From Flavobacteriaceae bacterium Ap0902 (GTDB taxonomy: Bacteria > Bacteroidota > Bacteroidia > Flavobacteriales > Weeksellaceae): a stretch of 64,000 bases of DNA. Under the pieces are notes generated by a model. That model did no database searches. It was not told the DNA's origin and saw only the letters and a list, made by a program, of their open reading frames with translations. Below are positions 17,662-26,810 of the stretch, one piece after another (within the stretch, counting starts at the first letter, position 1; each line of letters starts with the position of its first letter). The position numbers were made by a program, and so were the translations under genes. The stretch lies in contig WTFG01000004.1 in the NCBI GenBank assembly GCA_009835005.1, forward strand, positions 168,575 through 232,574, written 5' to 3'.

Positions 17662-17700
17662 AAAGCAGCGATTGAATATGCTATTTAATCGCTGCTTTTG
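17662..17700. terminator. Bidirectional Rho-independent terminator
   Basis: AAAGCAGCGATT and AATCGCTGCTTT form a perfect 12-bp stem with A and T flanks, placed between the convergent antiporter gene (ends 17631) and PepSY-like gene (ends 17718). Confidence 0.9.
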
Positions 17701-17717
17701 GGTAACGATAAACTAAA

Positions 17718-18155
17718 TTAATCAATTTTTAAAAACTGTCCATCATCCTTATCAAACTCAAGTTCCATTTGATTATCTAACTCAACAGATTGTTTGTTGT
17801 CATCTATATCCATATCCATGATTTTGTTGTTTGGATAATTAGTTTTAACATATTCCAAAATAGGAGTAGGGACTACGCTGTCTGGCAGTTCTGTGGAACT
17901 ATCTATTTCTGATATGTTATTGTCAGAATCAAATTCTAATTTCATGTTGTTTTCTAAAACTATCTCGTAAGTTTTGGAAATCATCTCATCATCCATGGTT
18001 GCTTGTACAATGTTGCTATTTGGAAAATGAGTTTGAACATAAGTTTGGATTTCTTGTGGTAATTCGTCATTGGTTACAACTTTATCTTCTGAGCAACTAA
18101 ACACAGATAGCGATAAGACAGAAACAAATAATATAGATTTCAATTGCTTTCTCAT
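17718..18155 (-). CDS. PepSY-like lipoprotein (DUF2874-type)
   Basis: The 145-aa protein has a signal peptide with lipobox VFSCS near residue 21, then two tandem PepSY-like units each beginning 'LP..i..yv...fPn..i' (ELPQEIQTYVQTHFPNSNIV; SVVPTPILEYVKTNYPNNKI) and each containing an acidic beta-hairpin (LENNMKLEFDSDNNIS; LDNQMELEFDKDDGQF). Such secreted proteins are common in Bacteroidota and of uncertain role, perhaps inhibitory or ion-binding. It is related to the gene at 21927-22388. Confidence 0.8.
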   Translation of the reverse strand: MRKQLKSILFVSVLSLSVFSCSEDKVVTNDELPQEIQTYVQTHFPNSNIVQATMDDEMISKTYEIVLENNMKLEFDSDNNISEIDSSTELPDSVVPTPILEYVKTNYPNNKIMDMDIDDNKQSVELDNQMELEFDKDDGQFLKID

Positions 18156-18286
18156 AATTTCAATTATTTACTTAAAATGGCACAAAAGCAATACCAATCC
18201 ACATATACTCTAATTAAAGTGAAAAAATTAATAAAATAATAAGATTTATATATTATAAATAAAATATTTATTTTCAGATATTTACA

Positions 18287-20056
18287 TTATTTATATAAAG
18301 TATCAATTAAATCACTATATCTTTCTAAAATAACTTTTCTTTTCAGTTTTAAAGTAGGGGTTAGCTCATCATTCTCCATTGTAAATTCGTTTGGAAGTAC
18401 CTTGTATCTTTTTACTCTTTCATAACTTGACAGCGTGAGTTGTTTCTTTTTGATAGACTGATCCAGCGATTTAAGCATGCGTTCATTCTCTAATAGATTG
18501 TCTATCTTATCAAATTCTATTTGCTTTCTATTAGCCCATTTTTCTGCATATTCACGATTTAGAGTCAATATGGCGGCGGCAAAAGGTTTTCCTTCTCCAA
18601 TCACCATCGCTTGGGAAATAAAAGGACTTTGGGAGATTTGGGCTTCCACTAATTGCGGCGCTATATATTTACCATTGGCTGTCTTTATCAATTGTTTAAT
18701 TCTATCTGTAATCACCAAATAGCCTTCTTCATCTAAATGACCAGCGTCTCCAGTTTTGAACCATCCATCTTCTGTATAATGTTTCTTAGATTCCTCCTCT
18801 AATTTGTAATAACCTCTTGTAATGGTATCCCCTTTGACTAGAATTTCATTATTTTCTCCAATTTTGACGTCTACATTGATAATCGGTTTACCTACTGTGC
18901 CCACTTTGAAGTTTTCTAAAGTGAAGGAAGTTACTGTAGCAGATGCCTCTGTGAGACCATAACCCACCAGCATCGGTAGCCCTATGGCTAAAAAGAACTC
19001 TACCAACTTATCTGGCATATAGGCTCCACCGCAAGGAGCGTAGACCATATTGCCTCCAAGTTTTTCTAATATTTTTTGGAAAACTAATCTATCTGCAATC
19101 TTATATTTTAAAGATAATCCTAAGGGTACAGATTTATTCTCTTGGGTATATTTCAATCGGTTTTTACCTACCCCCACTGCCCAATGGAATATTTTCTTTT
19201 TAATAAGGGATTGGCTAGAAATTTCATCCATTATTTTAGCATAAATCTTCTCATAAAGCCTTGGAACGGCGCATACGGTCTCTGGTTTAACGTTATATAT
19301 AGCATCCGCAATAATTTTTGGGTCGCTTAGATAAACATTTGTCATACCATTGGCTAGGACGATATAAGTCCAACCTCTCTCATAAACATGAGAAAGTGGT
19401 AGAAACGCAATAGAGGTATAAGAAGGTTTAAATTCGTAGGTCAAATTATGATTCTCTAATAGAGAGGTGAATTGATGATGTATCAACTCTACACCTTTTG
19501 GTTCTCCAGTTGTTCCACTTGTGTAGATAAGAGTTGCTAGATCATTTTTAGTTATGCTATTTGTTCTTTCTTCTAAATCAGAGTCATATCCTTTGGGGTC
19601 GTATTGGTTAATCCAATTCTTGAAGTGAATACTATTATCTGTTTGTAAATTAACCTTTTCGTCAAAAATAATGATTCTGAATTGTTCTCTTCTATCAATT
19701 TTAAGAATCTCTCTATATTGAGATTGTGTTCCTACAAAAATCACTTGAACTCCCGCATCATGGAGTATATAATCTGTCTCATGGCTATTGTTAGTAGCAA
19801 AAATTGGAACACTGATTAATTTGGATTGTAAACATGCAATATCCACCATTGTCCATTCTGGACAATTTTGAGAGTATATAGCCACTCTGCTACCTGCCTC
19901 TACTTCTTCTGCTATAAGAGTAGTTGCAATCTTATGCACGATATTAATGGTTTCTTCTCCTGTGTATTGCTCACCCGTTATATAGTTTTTTAGGAAGTGT
20001 TTTTGTTTATCTTTTTCAAAAGTGTTTAAAATTATAGACCCAATATTCTCTTGCAT
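18287..20056 (-). CDS. Long-chain acyl-CoA synthetase (AMP-forming)
   Basis: A 589-aa adenylate-forming enzyme of the FadD15-like group that activates fatty acids to acyl-CoA. Landmarks are the AMP-binding P-loop LIYTSGTTGEPKGVELIHHQ (about residues 173-192), YGLTEASATVTS (A5), TGDAGHLDEEGYLVITDRIK (A7/A8) and TANGKYIAPQ (A8-A10 lysine region). The protein has no membrane segment. It is a single gene with an AT-rich 5' region. Confidence 0.93.
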   Translation of the reverse strand: MQENIGSIILNTFEKDKQKHFLKNYITGEQYTGEETINIVHKIATTLIAEEVEAGSRVAIYSQNCPEWTMVDIACLQSKLISVPIFATNNSHETDYILHDAGVQVIFVGTQSQYREILKIDRREQFRIIIFDEKVNLQTDNSIHFKNWINQYDPKGYDSDLEERTNSITKNDLATLIYTSGTTGEPKGVELIHHQFTSLLENHNLTYEFKPSYTSIAFLPLSHVYERGWTYIVLANGMTNVYLSDPKIIADAIYNVKPETVCAVPRLYEKIYAKIMDEISSQSLIKKKIFHWAVGVGKNRLKYTQENKSVPLGLSLKYKIADRLVFQKILEKLGGNMVYAPCGGAYMPDKLVEFFLAIGLPMLVGYGLTEASATVTSFTLENFKVGTVGKPIINVDVKIGENNEILVKGDTITRGYYKLEEESKKHYTEDGWFKTGDAGHLDEEGYLVITDRIKQLIKTANGKYIAPQLVEAQISQSPFISQAMVIGEGKPFAAAILTLNREYAEKWANRKQIEFDKIDNLLENERMLKSLDQSIKKKQLTLSSYERVKRYKVLPNEFTMENDELTPTLKLKRKVILERYSDLIDTLYK

Positions 20057-20284
20057 AGATTCCAGTATTTATAATCCCAATTCCCTTTATAGTGGCTAAT
20101 TCTATATAAATTTATTACTATTAATTTAATATTCAAATTGAAAAAATGCTCGCTATTTAGGCATAATAAATAACGAATCAATTGATTCTATGTGTAAGCT
20201 AATGCCTATCATAAGTTTAGACCTAAATTCATGGTTTTACCAGTTATCTACATATTGTCAAATTAAGATAACTTTAACACGTAA

Positions 20285-20321
20285 AACAATAAAACCCTTT
20301 GATTATACTACAATCAAAGGG
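20285..20321 (-). terminator. Rho-independent terminator for the symporter gene
   Basis: CCCTTTGATT/AATCAAAGGG is a perfect 10-bp stem. Read on the minus strand, it is followed by TTTTATTGTTTT. It lies about 20 bases beyond the stop of the gene at 20343. Confidence 0.85.
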
Positions 20322-20342
20322 CTAATAAAGGATGATAAATTT

Positions 20343-21536
20343 TTAATTTGATACTTCTACAATATTTTTTCTATTGATTTTCTTATTAATCTGATTCACA
20401 ACCATAGCTATTGCTCCGTCTCCAGTCACATTACAAGCTGTACCAAAACTGTCCATGGTTATATATAGCGCAATCATTAGCCCTATTAAAGTTTGATCAA
20501 ACCCCAACATAGATTCCAGTAAAGCAACCGCTGCCATAATGGCTCCGCCAGGAACTCCTGGTGCGGCAATCATAGTAATCCCTAGCATCATGATAAACCC
20601 AGCAAACATCTCAAAATTAGCTTCCATTCCCGTCATATACATTATAGCGAATGCACATGCTACAATCTTCAACATACTACCAGATAAATGAATGGTCGCA
20701 CATAGCGGAATTACGAAATCTGCTACATCCTCATCTACACCATTTTTCTTGGCTTGTGATAAAGTTACAGGAATGGTGGCAGCAGAGGATTGTGTTCCTA
20801 ATGCTGTCATATAAGCAGGCATCATCGTAATTAATGCTTTGATTGGATTTTTTTTAGTAATGCTTCCTGCGATAAAGAATTGCAACAACAGCCATAAAAC
20901 ATGCATAATGAAAATTATAATAATCACTTTAAAAAATAGACCTAAAACCACAGCTACTTGTCCTTCTGCCCCAATTTTAATAAATATCCCAAAGATATAC
21001 AGAGGTAACATAGGTATAATAGCTTTTTCTATAATCCAAATGATGATATCCTTAAACTCTTGGAGTATTACTTTCATTCTATTACCTTCTATAGATGCAA
21101 CACCTAAACCTATGACAAAAGCTAGTACCAAAGCGGTAGTAACGCCCATCAAAGGTGGCATATCCACATTAAAGTAAGCAGAAACGCTTTCTTCTACATG
21201 GATATTCGCTCCACTTTTTAATTCTTCTGCAGATAATAACATGGGCAAAGACCATTCTGTAGTTAAATAAGATAAAAATCCCGCAGAGATTGTAGAAGCA
21301 TACGCAATCAATGCGGTTATTCCAAGCAATTTACCAGCACCCTTGCCTAAATCTGCTATACCTGGTGCTACAAGACCTAATATGATTAATGGAATTATAA
21401 AGGATAAGAAATTAGAAAATATGGCTGTAATAGTTACAAATATTTCTACAGCCCATAATGGGAATACCATAGATGCCAGAATACCCGCAATTATCGCCAT
21501 AATAATTTTTGGAAGAAGACCTATTTTAAATTTCAT
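20343..21536 (-). CDS. Dicarboxylate/amino acid:cation symporter (DAACS family)
   Basis: A 397-aa polytopic protein of the GltP/SstT/DctA fold. Visible landmarks are about eight hydrophobic helices, the hairpin-loop region TALGTQSSAATIPVTLSQA (serine-rich re-entrant loop HP1) and a later GVPGGAIMAAVALLES segment followed by YITMDSFGTACNVTGDGAIA, which holds the conserved cation/substrate-binding NxxGD. It should import acidic amino acids, serine/threonine or C4-dicarboxylates with Na+ or H+; the exact substrate is unclear. Confidence 0.9.
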   Translation of the reverse strand: MKFKIGLLPKIIMAIIAGILASMVFPLWAVEIFVTITAIFSNFLSFIIPLIILGLVAPGIADLGKGAGKLLGITALIAYASTISAGFLSYLTTEWSLPMLLSAEELKSGANIHVEESVSAYFNVDMPPLMGVTTALVLAFVIGLGVASIEGNRMKVILQEFKDIIIWIIEKAIIPMLPLYIFGIFIKIGAEGQVAVVLGLFFKVIIIIFIMHVLWLLLQFFIAGSITKKNPIKALITMMPAYMTALGTQSSAATIPVTLSQAKKNGVDEDVADFVIPLCATIHLSGSMLKIVACAFAIMYMTGMEANFEMFAGFIMMLGITMIAAPGVPGGAIMAAVALLESMLGFDQTLIGLMIALYITMDSFGTACNVTGDGAIAMVVNQINKKINRKNIVEVSN

Positions 21537-21926
21537 TGGGTAAATTTTAAAGTGTTAGAACTTTGATATAAAATGACAATAAATCTAACGCTTTAGATTA
21601 ATATTAACAATTAAATAAATCATCTATTTAGATTTTGTCTATTGATTTAATTCCAATATAATATACAGGAATAATTCTAATTCTAATAAATATTTTGCTT
21701 TATTTAGATTGAATTCTATTATTAATTTAAAGTTGGCGTGGGTTTACATTTGTATGATGATTATATAGATTCATAGCTCATGAAGAGCGATCAAGAGACT
21801 CTATATTAGAATCTTGGAATAAAAGTAATGTACATGTTGTGAATTAATTTAAAAAAACAGAATACTAAAAACCACCAATTTTCATCAAAAGAAATCGGTG
21901 GTTATAATATTATATTAAACTTTAAA
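21537..21926. other. AT-rich intergenic region
   Basis: No gene is visible in these 390 bases. A hairpin AATCTAA/TTAGATT (21582-21599) lies near the symporter start, and a TTTATTTAGATTGAATTCTA stretch (about 21700-21719) resembles the A/T palindromes used by flavobacterial metal regulators, but I cannot support an assignment. A terminator is at 21869-21903. Confidence 0.4.
21869..21903 (-). terminator. Rho-independent terminator for the PepSY-like gene
   Basis: AACCACC and GGTGGTT arms with inner AATTT/AAAT pairing close a short loop, and T-rich sequence follows on the minus strand. Confidence 0.75.
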
Positions 21927-22388
21927 TTATTTAATGGTATTAAAATTTAACAAACCTTTTACTGTTTTTCCATTTTTATCCAAATAGATATCACGTTTTT
22001 CATCTGCCTTTTCTATCTCTATTTTATAAACCGTTTTACCATTTTCTACATACATATCTGCATCATCTATTTTATAGACAGGATAATTACTTTTGATCGC
22101 GTTTGTTATCGCTGCTGGTAAATCCTTTTCGGCAACCTCTGCTTTATATTTAACTAAATTACCCCTCGCATCGTACCATGCATCATAATCCTGAGACCAT
22201 CCAATCTCAAATTCCACTTTGTATAAGTTTCCTTCTTTCTCCCACTCAATATCAGATGCTTTCGGGAATTTCTGTTGAAAACTTGTTTGGATAACATCCG
22301 GTACTTGGTTTTGTGCAATCTCTTGTGCATAAGATGTTCCTAAACCCAAAACGAAAAGCGATGCTATGGTTAATATTTTATTTTTCAT
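21927..22388 (-). CDS. Secreted PepSY-like protein (DUF2874-type)
   Basis: The start at 22388 is chosen because MKNKILTIASLFVLGLGTSYA is a clean signal peptide ending before QEIAQ; an in-frame upstream ATG at 22415 would add nine unnecessary residues. The mature part has two PepSY-like units (VPDVIQTSFQQKFPKASDIE; LPAAITNAIKSNYPVYKIDD) with 'W..e...Y.vef' and 'vYkieie' strands. The mature protein is probably periplasmic, about 130 residues. Function unknown; paralogous in layout to the lipoprotein at 17718-18155. Confidence 0.85.
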   Translation of the reverse strand: MKNKILTIASLFVLGLGTSYAQEIAQNQVPDVIQTSFQQKFPKASDIEWEKEGNLYKVEFEIGWSQDYDAWYDARGNLVKYKAEVAEKDLPAAITNAIKSNYPVYKIDDADMYVENGKTVYKIEIEKADEKRDIYLDKNGKTVKGLLNFNTIK

Positions 22389-22493
22389 AATTTCATTTTT
22401 TAAATTAAATTTCAATATCTATTCCAAAGATTTTGATAGGAAAATCTTTAACTCATATAAAATTGCAAGCTGCTTTTAGTATGGGGTATAGCA

Positions 22494-22521
22494 TAGCCCA
22501 ACACATAAATAGGTTGGGCTA
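22494..22521 (-). terminator. Hairpin downstream of the pyruvate kinase-like gene
   Basis: TAGCCCAAC/GTTGGGCTA form a perfect 9-bp stem 20 bases beyond the stop at 22542. There is no strong T tract, so termination is probable but not typical. Confidence 0.5.
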
Positions 22522-22541
22522 GTGGATTAATGGCGAACTAC

Positions 22542-24062
22542 CTACTTGCTTTCTGGCTGTTTAAAAGTAAAATTCTGCGCTATGTTCAATGGACGCAAGT
22601 AATAGCGTTTCTTATACCGGTGTCCACTGGTCCTGTGCAATACATCCTTTAATGTTCTTAAAACCCTCACGGTGTATTCGCCTTTATTAATCATGATACA
22701 TTCTGCGGAAATTGCGTTGGCAGCATCTGTCATTTCTGCACGTGTTGCAATCCCAGTTTTATGCAAAGTTTCTAGAACTTGTGTTGCCCATATCACAGGG
22801 ACATGAGCTGCCTCACAAAACCATAAAATCTCTTCTTGAATTTCGCTCATGCGTTCAAATCCAATTTCAACAGCTAAATCCCCACGTGCTATCATAACAC
22901 CTATCAAATTTTCTTTCATACCTTGAACCAATAGCGAAGGTAATTTCTTTACAGCCGCAGGCGTTTCTATTTTTAATACAATATGAGGCTGTTTCTTATA
23001 TTTGTTTAATTCTGTCTGTAAGACTTGGATATCTTGGGTAGAATTCACAAAGGAATATCCAACCATGTCTGCATGATCTACGACAAAAGGCAAACATTCT
23101 CTGTCATAATCTGTAAGGGATGGAACTTCTAAATCAGAGTCTGGGAAATTAATTCCCTTTTCTGCTTTTAAATTTCTGCTTTTTTTAGAATTTCTAAGCA
23201 TTTGAAGTTTTAATCGGTTTTCTGATTTCTCTATGACAGAGGCCTCTAATTCTCCATCATCAAACATGATTCTTTCTCCTACTTTTATAAACTGTGTGAT
23301 GTTGGGCAAAGTACAGCCAATGATAACATCTTTCTTCTTGAATTTGACAGGTTTATCCACCAAATAAAACTCATCCCCTTCATTGATTTTAACTTTACCT
23401 TTATCAGACCCTTTACCTAAAATTTCTGTCCTGATTTTAGGTCCTGCTAAATCCATAAAAACTTTGCATGGTATATCTAATTTTGCGCTGTATTTCTTTA
23501 GTTCATCAATAAGTTTTAACCATGTTTTTGGGTCATCATGAGCACAGTTAATTCTGGCGACATTCATTCCATTGGTCAATAATTCTTTAATTTTCTTTGG
23601 GTTTTCTAAAAAAGCAGCATCAAAGGTGACCATAATATGTGGTATCAACTGATCCTTTCTCTTTCCAAACAATTTGGTGGTATTAGATTCTAGTATTTCT
23701 CTACCCTCATGAAAAGAGCATACAGGTTCAATTTCTGGAGTAAAATCTGCCTTCAATCTTTTCTTTACCTGTACAATTTGACTGGCGATATGACCCTCTG
23801 ACCCAGAAAAGGATGACAAACCAAATTCATGCAAAATGTCTTGAAGTTCCCGAATATCATGTTTGCGAAATACAATATAATTTAGAAGATTAATCAATGA
23901 CTTTCTTCTGGATAAATCTACATCTTCCAATAGATTCTCATGTTTCTTTTGATAAGCTCTAATTTCATTGCCCAAAACATTTAATTCGTTAAATATGCTA
24001 TCCACATCTTGTTGTGTCATTTCCATTGCTGTTCTAGTTTGGTTATATTTAATTTGATACAA
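22542..24062 (-). CDS. Pyruvate kinase-like protein with N-terminal extension and no allosteric C domain
   Basis: The 506-aa protein has about 135 extra N-terminal residues that look helical (ENLLEDVDLSRRKSLINLL). The pyruvate kinase barrel starts at PHIMVTFDAAFLENPKKIKE and includes the B domain. Conserved parts are MNVARIN, MDLAGPKIRTE, VLKIETPAAV, MIARGDLAVEIGFERM and ATQVLETLHKTGIATRAEMTDAANAI. The family text RxNFSHG is RINCAHD here and LDTKGPEIRT is MDLAGPKIRT, so the serine potassium ligand and other active-site residues are changed. The chain stops soon after the barrel. It may be a pyruvate kinase variant or a related enzyme. Starts at 24062 or the ATG 12 codons later are both possible. 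Confidence 0.78.
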   Translation of the reverse strand: MYQIKYNQTRTAMEMTQQDVDSIFNELNVLGNEIRAYQKKHENLLEDVDLSRRKSLINLLNYIVFRKHDIRELQDILHEFGLSSFSGSEGHIASQIVQVKKRLKADFTPEIEPVCSFHEGREILESNTTKLFGKRKDQLIPHIMVTFDAAFLENPKKIKELLTNGMNVARINCAHDDPKTWLKLIDELKKYSAKLDIPCKVFMDLAGPKIRTEILGKGSDKGKVKINEGDEFYLVDKPVKFKKKDVIIGCTLPNITQFIKVGERIMFDDGELEASVIEKSENRLKLQMLRNSKKSRNLKAEKGINFPDSDLEVPSLTDYDRECLPFVVDHADMVGYSFVNSTQDIQVLQTELNKYKKQPHIVLKIETPAAVKKLPSLLVQGMKENLIGVMIARGDLAVEIGFERMSEIQEEILWFCEAAHVPVIWATQVLETLHKTGIATRAEMTDAANAISAECIMINKGEYTVRVLRTLKDVLHRTSGHRYKKRYYLRPLNIAQNFTFKQPESK

Positions 24063-24403
24063 GTTTTATGTAATCAATAGTTTTTTAATATATCCAACTA
24101 AATTAACTTTAAATCGTATAATGACATTGGATTCAGCGATATAAATAATTGTTAAATATTCAATAGAAAAAGAAGGTTTATTATATCTGAATTTAATTTT
24201 CTATAAATAAATTATGCCTATTTAAAGGTTTTTAATTCTTTTGAAAGCCAAGTAAAAATCACTTTAAGTAAATTTTATCCTAACTTCTATTTTAGTTTTA
24301 TGCTTTCAGTTTTATTCTAGCGTGATTCACTAACTTTGTACTGCAATGAATCTTGGTGCGTTGAAGAGATTTCTCATCTTAAAAATTAATTAATATTGGG
24401 AAT
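24063..24403. other. Divergent intergenic region
   Basis: These 341 bases separate the divergent pyruvate kinase-like and PH-like genes. Apart from a consensus -7 box TAACTTTG at 24331-24338 facing the plus-strand gene, nothing else is recognisable. Confidence 0.5.
24331..24338 (+). promoter_or_regulatory. Predicted -7 box (TAACTTTG)
   Basis: An exact match to the Bacteroidota TAnnTTTG element, about 66 bases before the ATG at 24404. The expected -33 TTG is weak (GTT/TTT at about 24309). Confidence 0.45.
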
Positions 24404-24832
24404 ATGAAAAAGATATATAAGGGGAAAAGAGAAGGATTAATCACTTATTTGCTGATAGCTTCCATTGCTTTGCCCATCATAACTTATCTGGCAGAATCAG
24501 ATTTTTACAAAGAAAATCCTTTGATGATAATTCCCCTTTTAATCCCTCTTATCATTATGTATACGATCTATTTCAAAACCTCTTACAAAATAGAGGATGG
24601 GGTGTTTTATTATGTATGTGGAGCCGTTAAAGGTGATGTGAAGATTAATGACATGATGGAATTAGAAAAAGTTGATGTCTTTTTGGGGGGGGGAATTGGA
24701 GCTGCTTTGACTAGAAGAGGAATGTATTTGAAGTTTAATGAGGATGTGGAATTTTATATTGCTCCTGCAGATAATGATGGATAGATTGCAGATTTATTAA
24801 AGGTAACTCCAAAAATTAAGGTTATTAATTAA
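24404..24832 (+). pseudogene. Bacterial PH-domain-like membrane protein interrupted by an in-frame TAG
   Basis: Two hydrophobic segments (about residues 12-29 and 37-54) precede a bacterial PH-like domain (YKIEDGVFYYVCG ... GMYLKFNEDVEFYIAPADND). The frame stops at TAG 24782-24784, but the same frame continues with IADLLKVTPKIKVIN to TAA 24832. That is the expected final helix and strand of the domain, where relatives have 'F...L....p.i.i'. The simplest reading is a single nonsense change removing 15 residues. The shortened 126-aa product may still be made. Sequencing error is the alternative. Confidence 0.6.
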
Positions 24833-24899
24833 AACAACTTGCAAGAAATAGCATCAATATTCTATAAAATAGAACGTATAATTAGTTAAATTAATAAAT

Positions 24900-26642
24900 A
24901 TGAAATTAAAATTTACTTTTTTAAGCAGTTTGTTCTCATTGATTTTATGGGCTCAATCGGCGCCATCTTACTATGATGATTTAGATTTTAGCAAAACGGG
25001 CGTGGAAATGAAGATCCAATTACGGGATTTAATGATTTACTCACATCATCATGTGACTACTTATAATGAACTTAGAGATTTACTTCCCGAAAGTGATGCA
25101 GATCCAGATGTAAATGGAAATATATTGCTAATATATGGCTCACAAGCTACTGGAATGCACCAGCGCAGTAGATCTGCAGATGGGAGTTGGAATCGAGAGC
25201 ATGTATATCCAAAATCCCTTGGAAATCCTAATTTGGGAAATTCTGGACCAGGAGCAGATGCCCATCATATTAGACCCGCTGACAAGCAACTAAATTCCCT
25301 TAGAGAAAATTTACCGTTTGTAGATGGTACTGGTGCGATGGCAGGTAAATCAAATGGAGGTTTTTATCCTGGAGAGGAATGGAAAGGGGATGTGGCTAGA
25401 ATATTAATGTATTTACATTTACACTATGGAGAAAGAACAAATCCATCTAGGGTAGTAATCTCACCGTATACATGGTCTTCTGATATTCCAGATTTATTAT
25501 TAAAGTGGAATGCAGAGGATCCTGTCTCTGATTTTGAAAGACAACGCAATGATGTGGTCGCTGCTTGGCAAGGGAATAGAAATCCATTTGTAGATAATCC
25601 ATACTTGGCAACTATTATATGGACAGGTCCAGAAGCAGAAAATACATGGCCAGATTCTATTGATGGTGGTGGAGATGGTGATACGGAGGTTCCTACAGTC
25701 CCTACAAATTTAGAATTAGTTTCGTCTACATCCACTACACTTACTTTTTCATGGGATGCGTCGCAAGACAACGTAGCTGTAACAAGTTATGCCGTGTATA
25801 TTGACAGTGAATATCACAGTTCTGTGAATACCAATACCGCTACTGTGAGTGGGTTACATCCAAACACATCTTATGAGCTTCAAGTAAAAGCCATAGACAA
25901 TGCAAATAATCAATCTGATTTAAGCGAAGTTTTAATAGGTAAAACACTGGAGGCAGGTGATGGGCAAACTTCTTGTGGTACAGAAGATTTTGAAAATTTA
26001 GATGCTACAGAAAATGTTCCTGATTCTTCTTATGCAGACAGGGTATGGACAAATAATGGTATTACTTGGACAGCGACAAACGCTAGAATAGATTTAGAAA
26101 TAGAGGATGGCAAAGCGCTTGTCATGAGAGGCGGAAACTTGAGTTCTACTACTTTATCCGGAGGGATAGGTTCATTATCTGTTCAGACACAATTGAAATT
26201 TAGCGGTCAATCGGGGGTTTATAAATTAATGGTGAATGGAGAAGAGAAAGGTGAAATACCATACTCCTCTACAGCAGAGACATTTGCTATAGAAAATATC
26301 AATATAGCAGGTGATGTGATCATAACATTAGTAGATGAAGTTTCTAATAATAGAGTAGCATTTGATAACTTGACTTGGACTTGTTATAGCACCATGGATG
26401 TGGATAATGTGGTTGTGGGTGAGAAGGAAATTCTAGCCTATCCAAATCCAGTAAATAATCAAGTACTTCAATTAAAAGGTTTTGAAGATAATCAAACGGT
26501 AACTATCTATAATATGAACGGACAACTGGTACAAACCATTTTGAACGTACAAAATGAACAACCGATTAGATTAAATAATTTACCTAGCGGAGTCTATATC
26601 TTACAGGTAGAAAATAAGTCTATTAAAATTATAGTGAAGTAA
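24900..26642 (+). CDS. Secreted endonuclease I family nuclease with Fn3 domain and T9SS sorting signal
   Basis: A signal peptide (about residues 1-20) is followed by the EndoI domain with the His-metal core RSADGSWNREHVYPKS and ADAHHIRPADKQLNSLR (about residues 92-140). A fibronectin type III domain follows (PTNLELVSSTSTTLTFSWDA to about residue 350), then a jelly-roll-like beta region, and a C-terminal type A sorting domain with AYPNPVNNQVLQL ... GQLVQTI ... LPSGVYILQV. The last element directs export by the type IX secretion system, so this nuclease should be outside the cell or on its surface, probably for extracellular DNA degradation and phosphate or nucleoside scavenging. Confidence 0.92.
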   Translation: MKLKFTFLSSLFSLILWAQSAPSYYDDLDFSKTGVEMKIQLRDLMIYSHHHVTTYNELRDLLPESDADPDVNGNILLIYGSQATGMHQRSRSADGSWNREHVYPKSLGNPNLGNSGPGADAHHIRPADKQLNSLRENLPFVDGTGAMAGKSNGGFYPGEEWKGDVARILMYLHLHYGERTNPSRVVISPYTWSSDIPDLLLKWNAEDPVSDFERQRNDVVAAWQGNRNPFVDNPYLATIIWTGPEAENTWPDSIDGGGDGDTEVPTVPTNLELVSSTSTTLTFSWDASQDNVAVTSYAVYIDSEYHSSVNTNTATVSGLHPNTSYELQVKAIDNANNQSDLSEVLIGKTLEAGDGQTSCGTEDFENLDATENVPDSSYADRVWTNNGITWTATNARIDLEIEDGKALVMRGGNLSSTTLSGGIGSLSVQTQLKFSGQSGVYKLMVNGEEKGEIPYSSTAETFAIENINIAGDVIITLVDEVSNNRVAFDNLTWTCYSTMDVDNVVVGEKEILAYPNPVNNQVLQLKGFEDNQTVTIYNMNGQLVQTILNVQNEQPIRLNNLPSGVYILQVENKSIKIIVK

Positions 26643-26670
26643 TCCAGATTTAATGATTTTAATATGCAAA

Positions 26671-26697
26671 AACCATCTCTTAGGAGGTGGTTTTTTT
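26671..26697 (+). terminator. Rho-independent terminator
   Basis: AACCATCTC and GAGGTGGTT arms (one G-T pair), a 4-base loop and seven T residues, about 30 bases after the EndoI gene. Confidence 0.85.
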
Positions 26698-26753
26698 GGT
26701 ATTCATTTATTCCACTAATACTTAAAGTTATATTAAGTTTAAAGACCATAAAT

Positions 26754-26786
26754 AAACCGCCATAATTTCTAAAAATTAGGCGGTTT
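26754..26786 (-). terminator. Terminator downstream of dnaJ
   Basis: AAACCGCC/GGCGGTTT stem with an inner AATTT/AAATT pairing between the convergent EndoI and dnaJ genes; may act in both directions. Confidence 0.75.
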
Positions 26787-26810
26787 CTTAATTTAAGTTT
26801 GCTGAATATC

